This document shows positions 12,300 through 21,652 of a stretch of DNA of 64,000 nt, piece by piece. The first letter of the stretch is position 1, and every line of letters starts with the position of its first letter. The DNA is taken from NCBI GenBank assembly GCA_023205875.1, contig CP060754.1, forward strand, positions 868,001 to 932,000, written 5' to 3'. The notes under the pieces were generated by a model. That model ran no database searches, was not told the DNA's origin, and was given only the letters and a program-made list of their open reading frames with translations. Origin of the DNA: Chloropicon primus. Taxonomy: Eukaryota > Chlorophyta > Chloropicophyceae > Chloropicales > Chloropicaceae. Made by a program: the position numbers and the translations under genes.

Positions 12300-12911
12300 T
12301 TAAAAGTCTGGAAACTGCGAGCATGACTGCGACTGTCCAAAAATCTTGTTGTCGCTCAAAGTGATTTTGATGGAGCTTGGGCCTGGATCCCCTCCGCCGC
12401 GTGTGTCAGAGGCAGCGCACCCATGGTCGTGGCACTCGTAAGCAGTGCAGTCGATCGTGCACATCGGGTTCCACATCATGGAAGTGTGCGTGTGAGGGGT
12501 CCACGCTTTGGGTCTTGAATCCGGCGGCTTTGGCGTGTGGTATTGCGTGCCCGAGGAGGACGGCACCGGTGCCAGCACCTCCGACTTGTTTTGCACGAGG
12601 GACGCCTGCGAGCCGATGTTTCCTATCGAGCGGATGGAGACAATTTTGGTCGCCTTCCTCTTGGTGCGCTTCAGAGCACAGTAGCAGCCCGCCGCGAAAG
12701 CCAGGACGCAGGCCACGGAGATGACGATGATGGAGGTCAGACCCAGGCTCTGAACGGAAGCCCCAAAGTTCTGGACTTCGGGCTCTCTGAGATAGGTCCC
12801 GTTGCGGATTGTCTCGTTCAGCGTAGCGTTCACGTGCTGGAGGAATCCGATGATGAAGTCAATGGCGTCGATGGCGTCCGGAGCGCTTTCCGTCTCGTTC
12901 GACCCCGCCAT
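12300..12911 (-). CDS. Unknown single-pass membrane protein
   Basis: 203 residues from the well-placed ATG at 12911 (ACCATGGCG context); the open frame extends Arg-rich sequence to 12995, probably 5' UTR. The N-terminal part is acidic and carries three N-glycosylation sequons (NETE, NATL, NETI/NGTY cluster). One strong transmembrane segment (about residues 60-82, TSIIVISVACVLAFAAGCYC) is followed by a basic stop-transfer stretch, KRTKRKATK. The C-terminal about 120 residues are Ser/Pro/His/Cys-rich (HTPKPPDSRP, CTIDCTAYECHDHGC) with no domain I recognise. The layout suggests type I orientation (inference). The stop is 70 bp from the end of TYW1. Function unknown. Confidence 0.6.
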   Translation of the reverse strand: MAGSNETESAPDAIDAIDFIIGFLQHVNATLNETIRNGTYLREPEVQNFGASVQSLGLTSIIVISVACVLAFAAGCYCALKRTKRKATKIVSIRSIGNIGSQASLVQNKSEVLAPVPSSSGTQYHTPKPPDSRPKAWTPHTHTSMMWNPMCTIDCTAYECHDHGCAASDTRGGGDPGPSSIKITLSDNKIFGQSQSCSQFPDF

Positions 12912-13521
12912 GGTTCTCGACCGCGTTCCCCGTACCCTCCGCGACCCCGACCTCCTCTTCCCCTGCCGGTCTTCGCTCCCTTTCCGTCCCCCCAACCGTT
13001 TTGTTTTTGGGGGAATTTAACGGGCATCCACGTTACAGTCATTTAAGACATTAACGCAGTTAACACTCCAATTAACGCTGTCCAATCCTCGTGCTGCTGT
13101 TGCCCTGCTCGGCCCGAAACGGGTCGGCTTTTGTTCGGGAACGTGCGGTGTGTTGGGAACGGGAGCTCAGGCGGCTCGACCTGTCTACCCCGCCCGTCAA
13201 ATAACCCAATGGCAGGTTACCCACACCGGACTACTACCCAATGGCGTGCGGTCATTTTGGTCGAGACCAAGATTGGCGGACCTTTGGAGTGAGGGCGACG
13301 AGAGAAGGGGTGCGCTGGTGGCGAGTCCCGTCGAGAACAGTCTCCGAATGTTCATCGATCACGCAGTCAGACGGCTCTCTTGTTGGCGACTTGCTCCACG
13401 GCGCGGGACCGGGGGAGTTGGCCTGCTCGAGAGGTGCCCTTTTTTCTGAATAATCCGACCACAAGGGGCTCATCTATTAACCACGTTAATCAGAAACGCG
13501 ACCCAGGCATTCCTCGCCTCC
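12912..13521. other. 610-bp intergenic region with TTAAC motifs
   Basis: Lies between two minus-strand genes. Near the unknown membrane-protein gene it has four TTAAC motifs in 60 bp (13017-13076); further away are two ACCCAATGGC motifs (about 13203 and 13238) and a palindrome ATTAACcacGTTAAT at 13476-13490. Short open frames here lack coding character and I do not call them genes. Confidence 0.5.
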
Positions 13522-14057
13522 TCACGGAACGACAACGGTCCAAGGCTTGATCTTGTAGCCGGTCACCAAGCCATTCTGGACGTACGCATCGTTCTGGACA
13601 TAAGCTTCGATATCCTCCTTGCTGACGTTTTTGAAGATGAAAAGTGCGCCGTCCACGGGGTCCGCGAAGGCCCCTGCCATGGCCATCCTGTCCTCTGCCG
13701 CCTAACCGAACCAAATGCAGTCGAAAAGTCAGCTCCCATATTCTCTTTCGCTCGTTCGCGTGTCATAATGCTGGTTTCCCTCTCGTGCGTCCTTACCATC
13801 TTCTTCGCAGCTTCGATGTGCGCCGCTCTGAAAGGACCCCTCTTGTCCAGGATGTCTGGGACGTAGTCGTAGATCAAGACGCTGTACGAGTCGCCATCGC
13901 CAGCAGCAGAAGAAGACGCGAAGGTAGCCCTCGCTCCCTTGCGAGGAGTCAGGGCCTTCCTCACGTCGCGCCTCGCCAGGCCCACGCGATTCTGGCTGCT
14001 GACCGCTGCTCGGGCAATCCGCGCAAGGCTCCCGACGTGTGCACACCTCGAAATCAT
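13522..14057 (-). CDS. YCII-domain protein, organelle-targeted (2 exons)
   Basis: Exons 14057-13797 and 13701-13522, joined in phase 0 (GTAAGG donor, CGGTTAG acceptor; 95-bp intron), give 146 residues. The first about 45 residues are Arg/Ala/Ser-rich (ARIARAAVSSQNRVGLARR), a likely mitochondrial or plastid presequence. The remainder matches the YciI/YCII fold: SVLIYDYVPDILDKRGPFRAAH, then AGAFADPVDGALFIF, then the end YKIKPWTVVV, with the family's conserved His and Asp. The domain is ferredoxin-like and often binds small molecules; no reaction can be assigned. Without splicing, neither exon encodes a complete domain. Confidence 0.8.
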
Positions 14058-14255
14058 AACGTCGCTGTTGTTCTCGCCACTCCCTTTCCCTTCTTCGCCA
14101 AGTCACCCTCCCTGTCTGTGTTTGTCTCTCTGTCTCTGTCTCTGTCTCTGTGTCTCACCTTCGTCAGCAACTCCTTTCTCCGCTCCCCCGGGCTTGACTG
14201 GTTGGTTGGGTTCAAAAAACTGACAGACCAGTGACAGTTTTGGGGGACACAGAGG

Positions 14256-15464
14256 ATGCACTCCCCGTACAGGAAGGGGAGGAAGCAAGGCAAGGGGGAG
14301 AGGAGGTCCCTCCTGAATGCTGCCGCTTTCCAGGACCACATGGCGAGGCTCATCTCTTTGCCTTCCGGAGGTGCCGGCCCCGTGTCCACTTCGGGCGTGG
14401 TGCAGGTGCGGAGGACCGCGAGCTCCAGGGGGGGTGCAGACGAAGGGAAAGGGCGAGATGAGGGGGAAGTCGTCGGCAGGGGGCATAGGCTGACGCTCGC
14501 CCAAAAGTACGGCTTGGTGTCCGCGCCAAGATCAAAGCTTGACGAATACGAGTGGATGCAGGCCCACGCTCAGTCCGTGCAGAGGGAGGACGTCAAGCAC
14601 GGCTGCCCTATCTGTTACGAGGACTTCAAAGGCGAGGATCGGGTACTTCTGAGCTGCAGTCACATGTTCCACAAGCACTGCTTGCGTTCGTTCGAGAGGT
14701 TCACGAAACAAAAGTGCTGCCCCATATGCAGGACGCTGCAGTACCAAAAGAGGGTGGTGACCAACGCGAAGGAGTTGTACGAGGAAGATTGCGCCACCTG
14801 CATCCAAAAGTATTATCGGAGGAGACTGGCGCAGAAGCGGTACAAGGTAGCCCTCGCCATGAGGGTTCCAAACGACGAGAAGGAGAGGCAGGAGTGGTGC
14901 GCCACGAGGTTTAGCGAGACCAATAACAAGCTCATCGAGAGGCTCGAGGAGGAGGACGACAGCATTGAGAGGCTCCTCGCTGACTTGGACAGGAAAATAT
15001 TTTTCAGCAGGACTGCCAGGGAGATCGCTGACACTTCCCTCCGGGAACCAAGGGACGATCGCGGGGCAGAGGACTCGAGCGCCGCTTCGAACGGGAAGGG
15101 TGCAGGGCATCCGAAAGAGGAGAAGAGGTAAGTTTGCAGTTTTTGATGATCCCGGTTTCACTCTACTCGGCGCACTGACACGGTCTCCCACCTCCTGCCT
15201 TTCCCGGAACGCAACAGGGAAATCGACTGGGAGGGCTTGAAGTCCAAAGCCAGGAAGAGGAAGGACAAGACTTGCCCCATTTGCATTGGCCCCTTGGCGA
15301 GAAAGCTCCGGGGCGACATCGCCCTTCTCAGCTGCTCGCACTGTTTTCATGAAGACTGCATTCATCTCTTCGAGCTCTTCCAGCAAGCGGAAGACAGCAA
15401 GCCCATCTGCCCCCTGTGCAGGTGTGAGTACGAGAAGAAAGTCATCCCTAACACTGAACTTTAA
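14256..15464 (+). CDS. RNF32: RING finger protein 32 homologue: two RING-H2 domains around an IQ motif (2 exons)
   Basis: Exons 14256-15127 and 15218-15464 (phase 2; GTAAGT donor, CAACAG acceptor) give 372 residues. Order: a conserved LTLAQKYGLV segment (about 80); RING-H2 number 1 beginning CPICYEDF with LLSCSHMFHKHC; an IQ motif in CIQKYYRRRLAQKRY; an acidic helical linker; and RING-H2 number 2 on exon 2 (CPICIGPL, LLSCSHCFHEDC, CPLCRC). This is the arrangement of animal RNF32, including the LSLAQK-like segment, RNF32 being a testis and cilium-associated protein. Probably an E3 ubiquitin ligase binding calmodulin or centrin through the IQ (inference). NBP35 follows on the same strand after about 120 bp. 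Confidence 0.85.
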
Positions 15465-15586
15465 TCTCATAGCACACTAGTCAGGCCCCAACCCAGAGAA
15501 GCCATCCCGTTCCCAATCTTGCCCACCCATCGGTTCTCCCTCCTCTCCAAAAACAAAAAAAAAGCGAAGAGGAAGAGGGAGGAGAG

Positions 15587-16866
15587 ATGGCTGCCACCAC
15601 CACGCCCGAGGGCGCGAACGAAGGTAAGTCGACGACCGGGGGCGGGAGCCTGTGCGGACCCCGACGGGCCTGTTTCCGAGCGGGACTAACGCGGTATCCC
15701 CTTGGCCAAACGAACGCGTGTCGTTCGTGATCCAAAACTTTTTCTGGTTGCTCTTGTAGGGTGTCCTGGAACACAGGACGAGAATGCGGGGAGAGCGAAC
15801 GCGTGCGCGGGCTGCCCGAACCAGGAGATATGCAAGACGGCCCCCAAAGGGCCAGACCCGGACGTGGAGTACATCAGAGCCAAGCTGAGCAACGTGAAGC
15901 ACAAGATCCTCGTGCTGTCTGGAAAGGGTGGAGTGGGCAAGAGCACCTTCTCATCGCAGCTCTCCCTGTCTCTGGCACGCTCGGAGACTTCGGAGGTCGG
16001 GCTCCTCGACATCGATATCTGCGGGCCGTCCGTACCGAAGATGATGGGCCTCGAGGGGGAGGAGGTCCACCAGAGCAACAACGGCTGGTCGCCGGTGTAC
16101 GTGCAGGACAATCTTGGTGTCATGTCCATTGGTTTCATGCTTCCCAATCCGGACGACGCTGTGGTGTGGAGGGGGCCAAGGAAAAACGCGCTGATCAAGC
16201 AATTCTTGAGGGACGTGGACTGGGGGGATCTGGACTACCTGATCGTGGACTCCCCCCCCGGAACCTCGGACGAGCACATCTCGCTGGCACAGTTTCTGAG
16301 CCTGAACGCGGACGCGGACGGAGCCATCATAGTGACCACTCCGCAAGAGGTGTCCATCATCGACGTGAAGAAGGAGATCAACTTTTGCAGGAAGGTGGGG
16401 ATAAAGGTGCTAGGCGTGGTGGAGAACATGAGTTACCTGTCCCTGCCCCTGACAGAGTTGAAGATTCAAGACTTGAGCGATCCGGGTAGAGACCTTGGTG
16501 CAAAGTTCGCGGAGTTCGTGGAGAAGGAAGGACTGAAGGACTGCTTTGCCTTTGCCCAAATCTTCCCTCCCACGAAGGGGGGGGCGGAGCAGATGGCTAA
16601 GGAGATGAAGGTCCCATTCCTTGGAAGGATTCCCTTGGACACCCGGGTGGCCATGGCCGCCGAGAAGGGAGAGTCGGTACTCGACACCGGCTCGGGTTCT
16701 GGCTGCAAGGCGTACAAGGAAATCGTTGCAGGTACGCACTCGTATTCTTTTTCGTGACACATCAAGTCCCCCGCCTTTTTGGTTTCATACTAACTAACCG
16801 CTCCTGCCGCATTCTCGTACACACCCAGTCGTTGCGAAGAGTCTTGGGGAAGACCTTGAACTGTAA
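15587..16866 (+). CDS. NBP35: Cytosolic Fe-S scaffold NBP35/NUBP1, plant type (3 exons)
   Basis: Exons 15587-15623, 15760-16731 and 16829-16866 give 348 residues. P-loop ATPase that, as a scaffold, passes [4Fe-4S] clusters to cytosolic and nuclear apoproteins. The N-terminus has the cluster motif C-x13-C-x2-C-x5-C (GCPG...[12 protein letters not shown]). Then come the deviant Walker [20 protein letters not shown], and VENMS. After VENMS the CPxC motif of animal and yeast NBP35 is absent; the segment reads [14 protein letters not shown], with no cysteine, which resembles what I recall of plant NBP35. Exon 1 encodes only the first 12 residues. The stop is 9 bp from the stop of the convergent glycosyltransferase gene. 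Confidence 0.92.
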
Positions 16867-16875
16867 TAGAAAACT

Positions 16876-17083
16876 TTAAATCTTATGAATCCACTCCCAA
16901 ATCGCAGGCGGGGTCTTCATGGGCGTCCACCGAGACATGGGGGTGGCCACAATGCTTGTCTCTACCAAAGGCATTCCCCCAAACATGTCCACGAACTTGG
17001 TGACGCACTCGCTCCGTTTCTTGTGTAATTACATGGCAGGAGCAGGAACACAATTTCGACACGTCAGTCTTCTCTCTGCCGAG

Positions 17084-17118
<35 letters not shown>

Positions 17119-18160
17119 AAAATACTTACGTCGTAGTGGTTTGCTCCTGTGCTGATCCCACCCTTGAAGTCCATCACCCCGGAGTCTGAGTAAGACCCCT
17201 GAACCCAGATGGGGGGCAAGCCAGTGAGGTTGGAGATCATGAACTGCATCGCGATGTCCTCGCAGTTCCTAGACACACAACGGCAAAGCGGTCAGATTAA
17301 CGCGCGAGAAAACCAAGGGGTGAGACGACTTACTTGTTCCTGTGGACGTGCATCCAGACGTCCCTCGGAAGCTCCTCTGTGTACTTTTGAAAATACTTGT
17401 GATGGCAGAAGGCCGCTTTGGTGAGGACCATGCTATACGTCCCTCCCCACCAAACGTGCCACCATTGCTTGTATCCGTACTTGCACTCCCCCGAGTTCTT
17501 AGAGTGTATCCTAGGATTGTACCCCACGAGCGTGTCTCGAGCTGTTCTCCAAGTCTGAAACCCAAAGTACAAGGAAGAGCACTCAACCAATATATCGTCG
17601 TCCACGTTGAACACGCCTTCCGTCCGCAAGCCTTCCAGAGGTCTGAACCTGTTGTTTATGGAGTTGTTCGCGTGCATGTCGAAGATGACGGGCAAAGTCG
17701 TCAGCTCGGCAAGGTGCCTCGGGGGCTCCCCGCCCTCGGACCAAGAGATCCGGATGGAGTCCACAGCCTTGCAACGCGAGTAGTGTTTTACCGACTTCAC
17801 CAGCCTCTCTGGCCTCTTGAACGTGTTCACGACAATCGTGTACCTCTCCTTTGCCACCTCGTCCCGGCTCGCCGTTCCTTTGCAGTACCCCGGGTCCACG
17901 TCCGATACCCGCCAGAGGAAAGACGTCGTGAGGAACAACAGAGTCACCAGCACCACCACCAGGGGCACGACACCCGGTCCCTTCCTGCTCCCTCGGACCC
18001 TCCAGCACTCCCCTAAGCGCGACTTCAGCTTCAGCTGCAGCAGCCTCAGCGTTCGTCCCGGCATCCCCGTCCCGCTGTACCCCCCTCCCTTCCCCTTCTC
18101 CTTCGACGCGCTCAACTCCGCCTCGAGGTCCTCGTCCATCGCGCGCGTTTTGTCCTCCAA
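16876..18160 (-). CDS. GT64 exostosin-like glycosyltransferase, GMT1/EPC1-like (3 exons)
   Basis: Exons 18160-17334, 17268-17130 and 17019-16876 (phases 2, 0) give 369 residues. Type II Golgi membrane protein: cytosolic N-terminus, one signal anchor near residues 63-80 (GVVPLVVVLVTLLFLTTSFL), then the GT64 domain starting YTIVVNTFKRPERLVKSV. It has the metal-binding NVDDDI motif, HRNKNCEDIAMQF across intron 1, and RSECVTKFVDMFGGMPL at the start of exon 3, all typical of EXT/EXTL C-terminal domains. Length and topology fit plant GMT1/EPC1, which adds mannose to glycosyl inositol phosphorylceramide (known for Arabidopsis; the donor here is inferred). Intron 2 contains a (GA)n run. It is divergent from the DUF4336 gene. 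Confidence 0.85.
17086..17116. repeat. (GA)n simple repeat inside an intron
   Basis: Pure GA run in intron 2 (17020-17129) of the GT64 gene; it reads as (TC)n on the coding strand, near the donor. Confidence 0.9.
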
Positions 18161-18210
18161 ACGAAAACTGTCAGCTCAGACTTTAGAGCTGGCGCTCGAG
18201 GGGGAGGAGG

Positions 18211-19745
18211 ATGAGGATGAGAGGGGTTGCAAAGGGGAAGGGGGGGCAAGGGGGGGCAAGGGACCGATGCCGGGTGGGTAGGACTCTGAATCGGACACCT
18301 CGAGGTGTGGGTCGTAGGGTTCTGACCACAAGGAAGGTCTTCCCTCTTCCCTTGGAGATGGGAGATCTTCAGATCCAGGGGGGATTATTGGGCTCGGCTG
18401 CAGTGGTAGCAGCGTGCGTGGGAGGTTGGGCGTGGGAGCTTGGGAACTGCGAGCCAGCGAATGCGGGGAGGGCTGTCACTGGGAGCGGGGGGGGCAGGAC
18501 CTACGTCCTGGGCGTGGTGCCTTTTTTCCTGGCGACGCCTTTCTTTGCCCGGGCAACGTTTCGGACGGAGATCATCAAAGGCAGAGTGTGGGGCTTTGAG
18601 CAGAAGCAAGGAATAGGTCTGGGCTTGAACACGAGCGTGAACACAAGAATGACGATTTTGAGGCTGCGCTGCGGGGGTCTCCTCGTTTACAACCCCATTG
18701 CGCCGACCAAGGAATGCAGGAATCTGGTTAGGGAGCTCGAAGAGGAGCTGGGAGAACTTGTGCAGTTGATTGTGTTGCCCACGACCCTCTACGAGCACAA
18801 GCAATTCCTCAAGCCCTTTTCCAAGGCCTTTCCGCAAGCGAGGGTGCTTGTCTCGCCGGGCCAGTACACGTGGCCAATCAATCTCGGCAGCAGAAACGCA
18901 GGATGTGCCAAGGCAGAATTGTTAAGCGACCAGCTTCAGCTTCCAGATGAGATCGAGTGTGCCGTGTTGGACCTCCCACCGATAGGTCTGAGCCAAATTG
19001 TGCGCTTCAGCGAGGCGGCACTGTTCCACCCGGAGCTGAAGGTGTTAATGGTTTGCGACGCGGTGATCAGTGTGGGCAAGAAACCGGTGGTGCCGATCAG
19101 CAGAAGGGACTTAGAAGAATGGGCGGACGACCGGAACACGGCGATCACGGGCCTTCGACTCCTTGGTCTGTTTGGGGTGAGGGAGAGATGGAATGACTTG
19201 AGGGCCGCGAGGTCCCTCAAGCAGCAGGATCCTGCGGAGCGAGGGGCGGAGAAGTGTGCGATGTCTTTGGGCTGGCAGCGGATGGCGATGACGTCGTTGT
19301 ATTTCGGCCAAGCGGATGTTCTGAGGCCGTCCAAGAGCTTTGAGCAATTATCGAGCCGGCTGGTTGTCCCTCCGGTCTTGGGAACTCTCGTTTACGGGCC
19401 TGGGAAGACGGACGAGGTTGCAGCAGTCGTGGAGAAATGGAGCGGGAAGGTGGCAGAGTGGAAGTTCTCAACAGTGTAAGTAGTCTGCCGAGTCCGACGA
19501 AGACCCGACCTGACATGATCCACTCTTCTCTCCACTCACTCCGCAGGATCCCTTCGCATTTCGACGTCGTCTCAGCGACAAGCCGGGACTGGAAGTCGGC
19601 CTTCGAGGTTTGGACGCAGGAGAGCCCCTCGTGGACTTACCCAAAGGACGACATCAAGTGCTTGCTGCAGGTTCGTGACTTCCTCTTGAGGATTGGTGTG
19701 ATCTTTGACAAAACCACTCGACCTAATCGCTCAACAACACTGTAA
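18211..19745 (+). CDS. DUF4336 protein, probably plastid (2 exons)
   Basis: Exons 18211-19475 and 19547-19745 (phase 2; CAGT|GTAAGT donor, TCCGCAG acceptor) give up to 487 residues. The first about 48 residues are Arg/Gly-rich and could be a transit peptide; a downstream Met at 18358 (MGDLQIQGG) is an alternative start. After hydrophobic segments near residues 60-110, the DUF4336 domain starts RMTILRLRCGGLLVYNPIAPT, followed by LPTTLYEHKQFLKPFSKAFP. The domain resembles a reduced metallo-beta-lactamase fold whose metal site is not evident (inference). Exon 2 supplies VIPSHFDVVSA and VRDFLLRIGVI, the usual end of the family. The reaction is unknown; plant members are annotated as chloroplast proteins. 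Confidence 0.75.
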
Positions 19746-19922
19746 CACTGTAATTCTAATCCACACGTCCCCCTTCGTCCGCCGTTCTCAACTGTCATCT
19801 CATCTCTCTCTGTTTTTTTTCGCGCCAAGGGGGGGAACAGCTGTCGAGTCGCCAGCCCTCTCGTCGGTCGTCCTTTCGTCCTCGCCCTCCCTAGGCAGAC
19901 AAAGGGGAGGAAGAAGGCAGAC

Positions 19923-21620
19923 ATGGTGGGCGTGCAGGTGAGGGAGGCCTTAGGCCAACACCTGCGGGAGAGCGTCCTGTCGGAGTGGACGGACGAGGAG
20001 AGGCGGAGGGGCGGGAGCGACGAAGAGGGCGTGGCTCTCGGGTGCTACAAGAGGCTCCTCCTCACCGACCTGAGGCGCACGGCGAAGCCCGAAGGGATCG
20101 GGGCCGTGAACATACAGACGCAGCAAAGGGGGTTCCTCGAGGGGACGAGGATCATACAGATCAACGAGGCCTTCAACTGCGCGGCTCCGGCAAAGCAGAG
20201 GTTCGACCCGAAAGCGTGGTCAGAGAGGACGAGGTGCTTGAAGATGCACTGCACGGACGGGAGGCAGGATTTTGTGGCGATAGAGTACCACCACGTAGCG
20301 GCGCTTCCGTCCGAGGTGCCCGCGGGGCTGAAGGTTCTCGTGAAGGACGCTCCGATTCGTCGCGGAGCTCTGCTCCTGTCGCCCGGCTGCGTCCACGTCT
20401 TGGGGGGCGAGGTAAGGCCGCTGCAAGAAGCGAACCAGAAGAAAGTCAGGCAGTGGAACGAGGTAGTCAGCGGCCAGCTTGGGATAAAAAAAGAGCAGCA
20501 CATCGACTCGATCAAGAAGCTCCTCGGTCGTGTCACGGTGACAGCTTTGGGCACCGATGCGATAGGGGATTCTCCACCTGCCCCAGTGGTGGCAGCAGAG
20601 ACCGCCACGACGTCAAGGGTGCTGCCGCCGAGGGAGCTTGGTTCGCAGAGCAGACATCGAGGGCGAACGGATGGCAGCCAGGGCCCCTCGCCCTTGATTC
20701 CCCAGAGGAAGAGGAGGCTCTCCCCCACCGGCGTGGGGACCCAGCAGACAGTCGAGACGGCAAACGACAGCGTGACGCCCATGTCCTCGAGCACGCCAAG
20801 CCAGATGCTTGGCGAAGGAAACACCGGCCCCTCTCTCTCCGGTCCCCCTCAGGTTCCACAACACATGGAGAGCCTCAGTGACCCGAGGGGGGCTTCTCCC
20901 CTCGCCTCTTGGCGGAGCCAAGGTGTGAGCGCGAGCGGTCTGGAGCCGAGTCCGCGCAGATCGTCCTTCCAGCTGCCCGTATGGGCCGAGGACGCTGCCA
21001 ACGAGATGGCGGAGAGGTGCACGAACGACGTGGAGATAAGGGAGAGCCAGGATCTTTCTCCCGCCAATCCAGGCTTTGTGGCATCGCAGGCTGAGGCGGA
21101 TTCTGACTCCCACAAACGCGTGGACGTGGACCTTGTGAGCGACAGCGAGGACAGCATCTTCCTTGAAGACGACATGGACGTGGAAGAGGGGGCAGTTGTG
21201 GTACCTGAAAGTGGCCAGCTTCCTGGCGTCGGAACCCTTCTTTGCCGCTTGGCGAACCTGGAGAAAAGTCTGCAGAAAGGTTCCGGTCGGGTCACGGTTA
21301 TGGGGACAATCAACAGCTTGGTCAGCTTCTCGGTGCACGACGGCGTGCTGGTGACCATAGAGGATGGCAGCGACGTCACCGAGGTGGCCATCTGCGAGAG
21401 GCTCTTCCAAAGGCTCTTCGGAAAACGTCCAAAGGAATTGAAGCACGCGAGCAAGGCTGAGAGGGAGGATCTGCAGAAAAGGCTGGGGGAGCACCTGCGA
21501 TCTTGGGAGGGGACAATGGGAATCGAAAGGGCGCCCGACGGGAGAATCACCGTGGTGGACATGAATCGAGCGGATGCGGTCTCGCTCTCGCTAGAGCTTC
21601 TCGGCGACCTCGGATTCTAG
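19923..21620 (+). CDS. RMI1: RecQ-mediated genome instability protein 1
   Basis: Intronless, 565 residues. The OB-fold scaffold of the BLM/Sgs1-Top3-RMI complex that dissolves double Holliday junctions. N-terminal OB domain (about residues 50-165): TRIIQINEAFN, RCLKMHCTDG, AIEYHHVAALP, KVLVKDAPIRRGALLLSPGCV, VLGGEV. The middle (about 200-430) is low-complexity and Ser/Pro-rich. The C-terminal OB domain (about 440-560) reads RVTVMGTINSLVSFSVHDG and includes VTIEDGSDVTEVAI, which fits the RMI1 C-terminal domain that in animals contacts RMI2 and FANCM. The start at 19923 is the first ATG of the conserved frame. Convergent with the MATH gene, stops 32 bp apart. Confidence 0.88.
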   Translation: MVGVQVREALGQHLRESVLSEWTDEERRRGGSDEEGVALGCYKRLLLTDLRRTAKPEGIGAVNIQTQQRGFLEGTRIIQINEAFNCAAPAKQRFDPKAWSERTRCLKMHCTDGRQDFVAIEYHHVAALPSEVPAGLKVLVKDAPIRRGALLLSPGCVHVLGGEVRPLQEANQKKVRQWNEVVSGQLGIKKEQHIDSIKKLLGRVTVTALGTDAIGDSPPAPVVAAETATTSRVLPPRELGSQSRHRGRTDGSQGPSPLIPQRKRRLSPTGVGTQQTVETANDSVTPMSSSTPSQMLGEGNTGPSLSGPPQVPQHMESLSDPRGASPLASWRSQGVSASGLEPSPRRSSFQLPVWAEDAANEMAERCTNDVEIRESQDLSPANPGFVASQAEADSDSHKRVDVDLVSDSEDSIFLEDDMDVEEGAVVVPESGQLPGVGTLLCRLANLEKSLQKGSGRVTVMGTINSLVSFSVHDGVLVTIEDGSDVTEVAICERLFQRLFGKRPKELKHASKAEREDLQKRLGEHLRSWEGTMGIERAPDGRITVVDMNRADAVSLSLELLGDLGF

Positions 21621-21652
21621 GAGAAATTTGTAAACTACGTATCCCACATGTA

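Noticed and set aside
13150-13473. Short frames on both strands in the 610-bp spacer
   Set aside because: No codon bias difference between frames, no homology signal and no splice continuity.
15587-16866. Reading the NBP35 gene as a bacterial-type Mrp/ApbC or plastid HCF101
   Set aside because: The N-terminal four-cysteine motif is specific to NBP35, and there is no DUF59 or DUF971 domain and no transit peptide.
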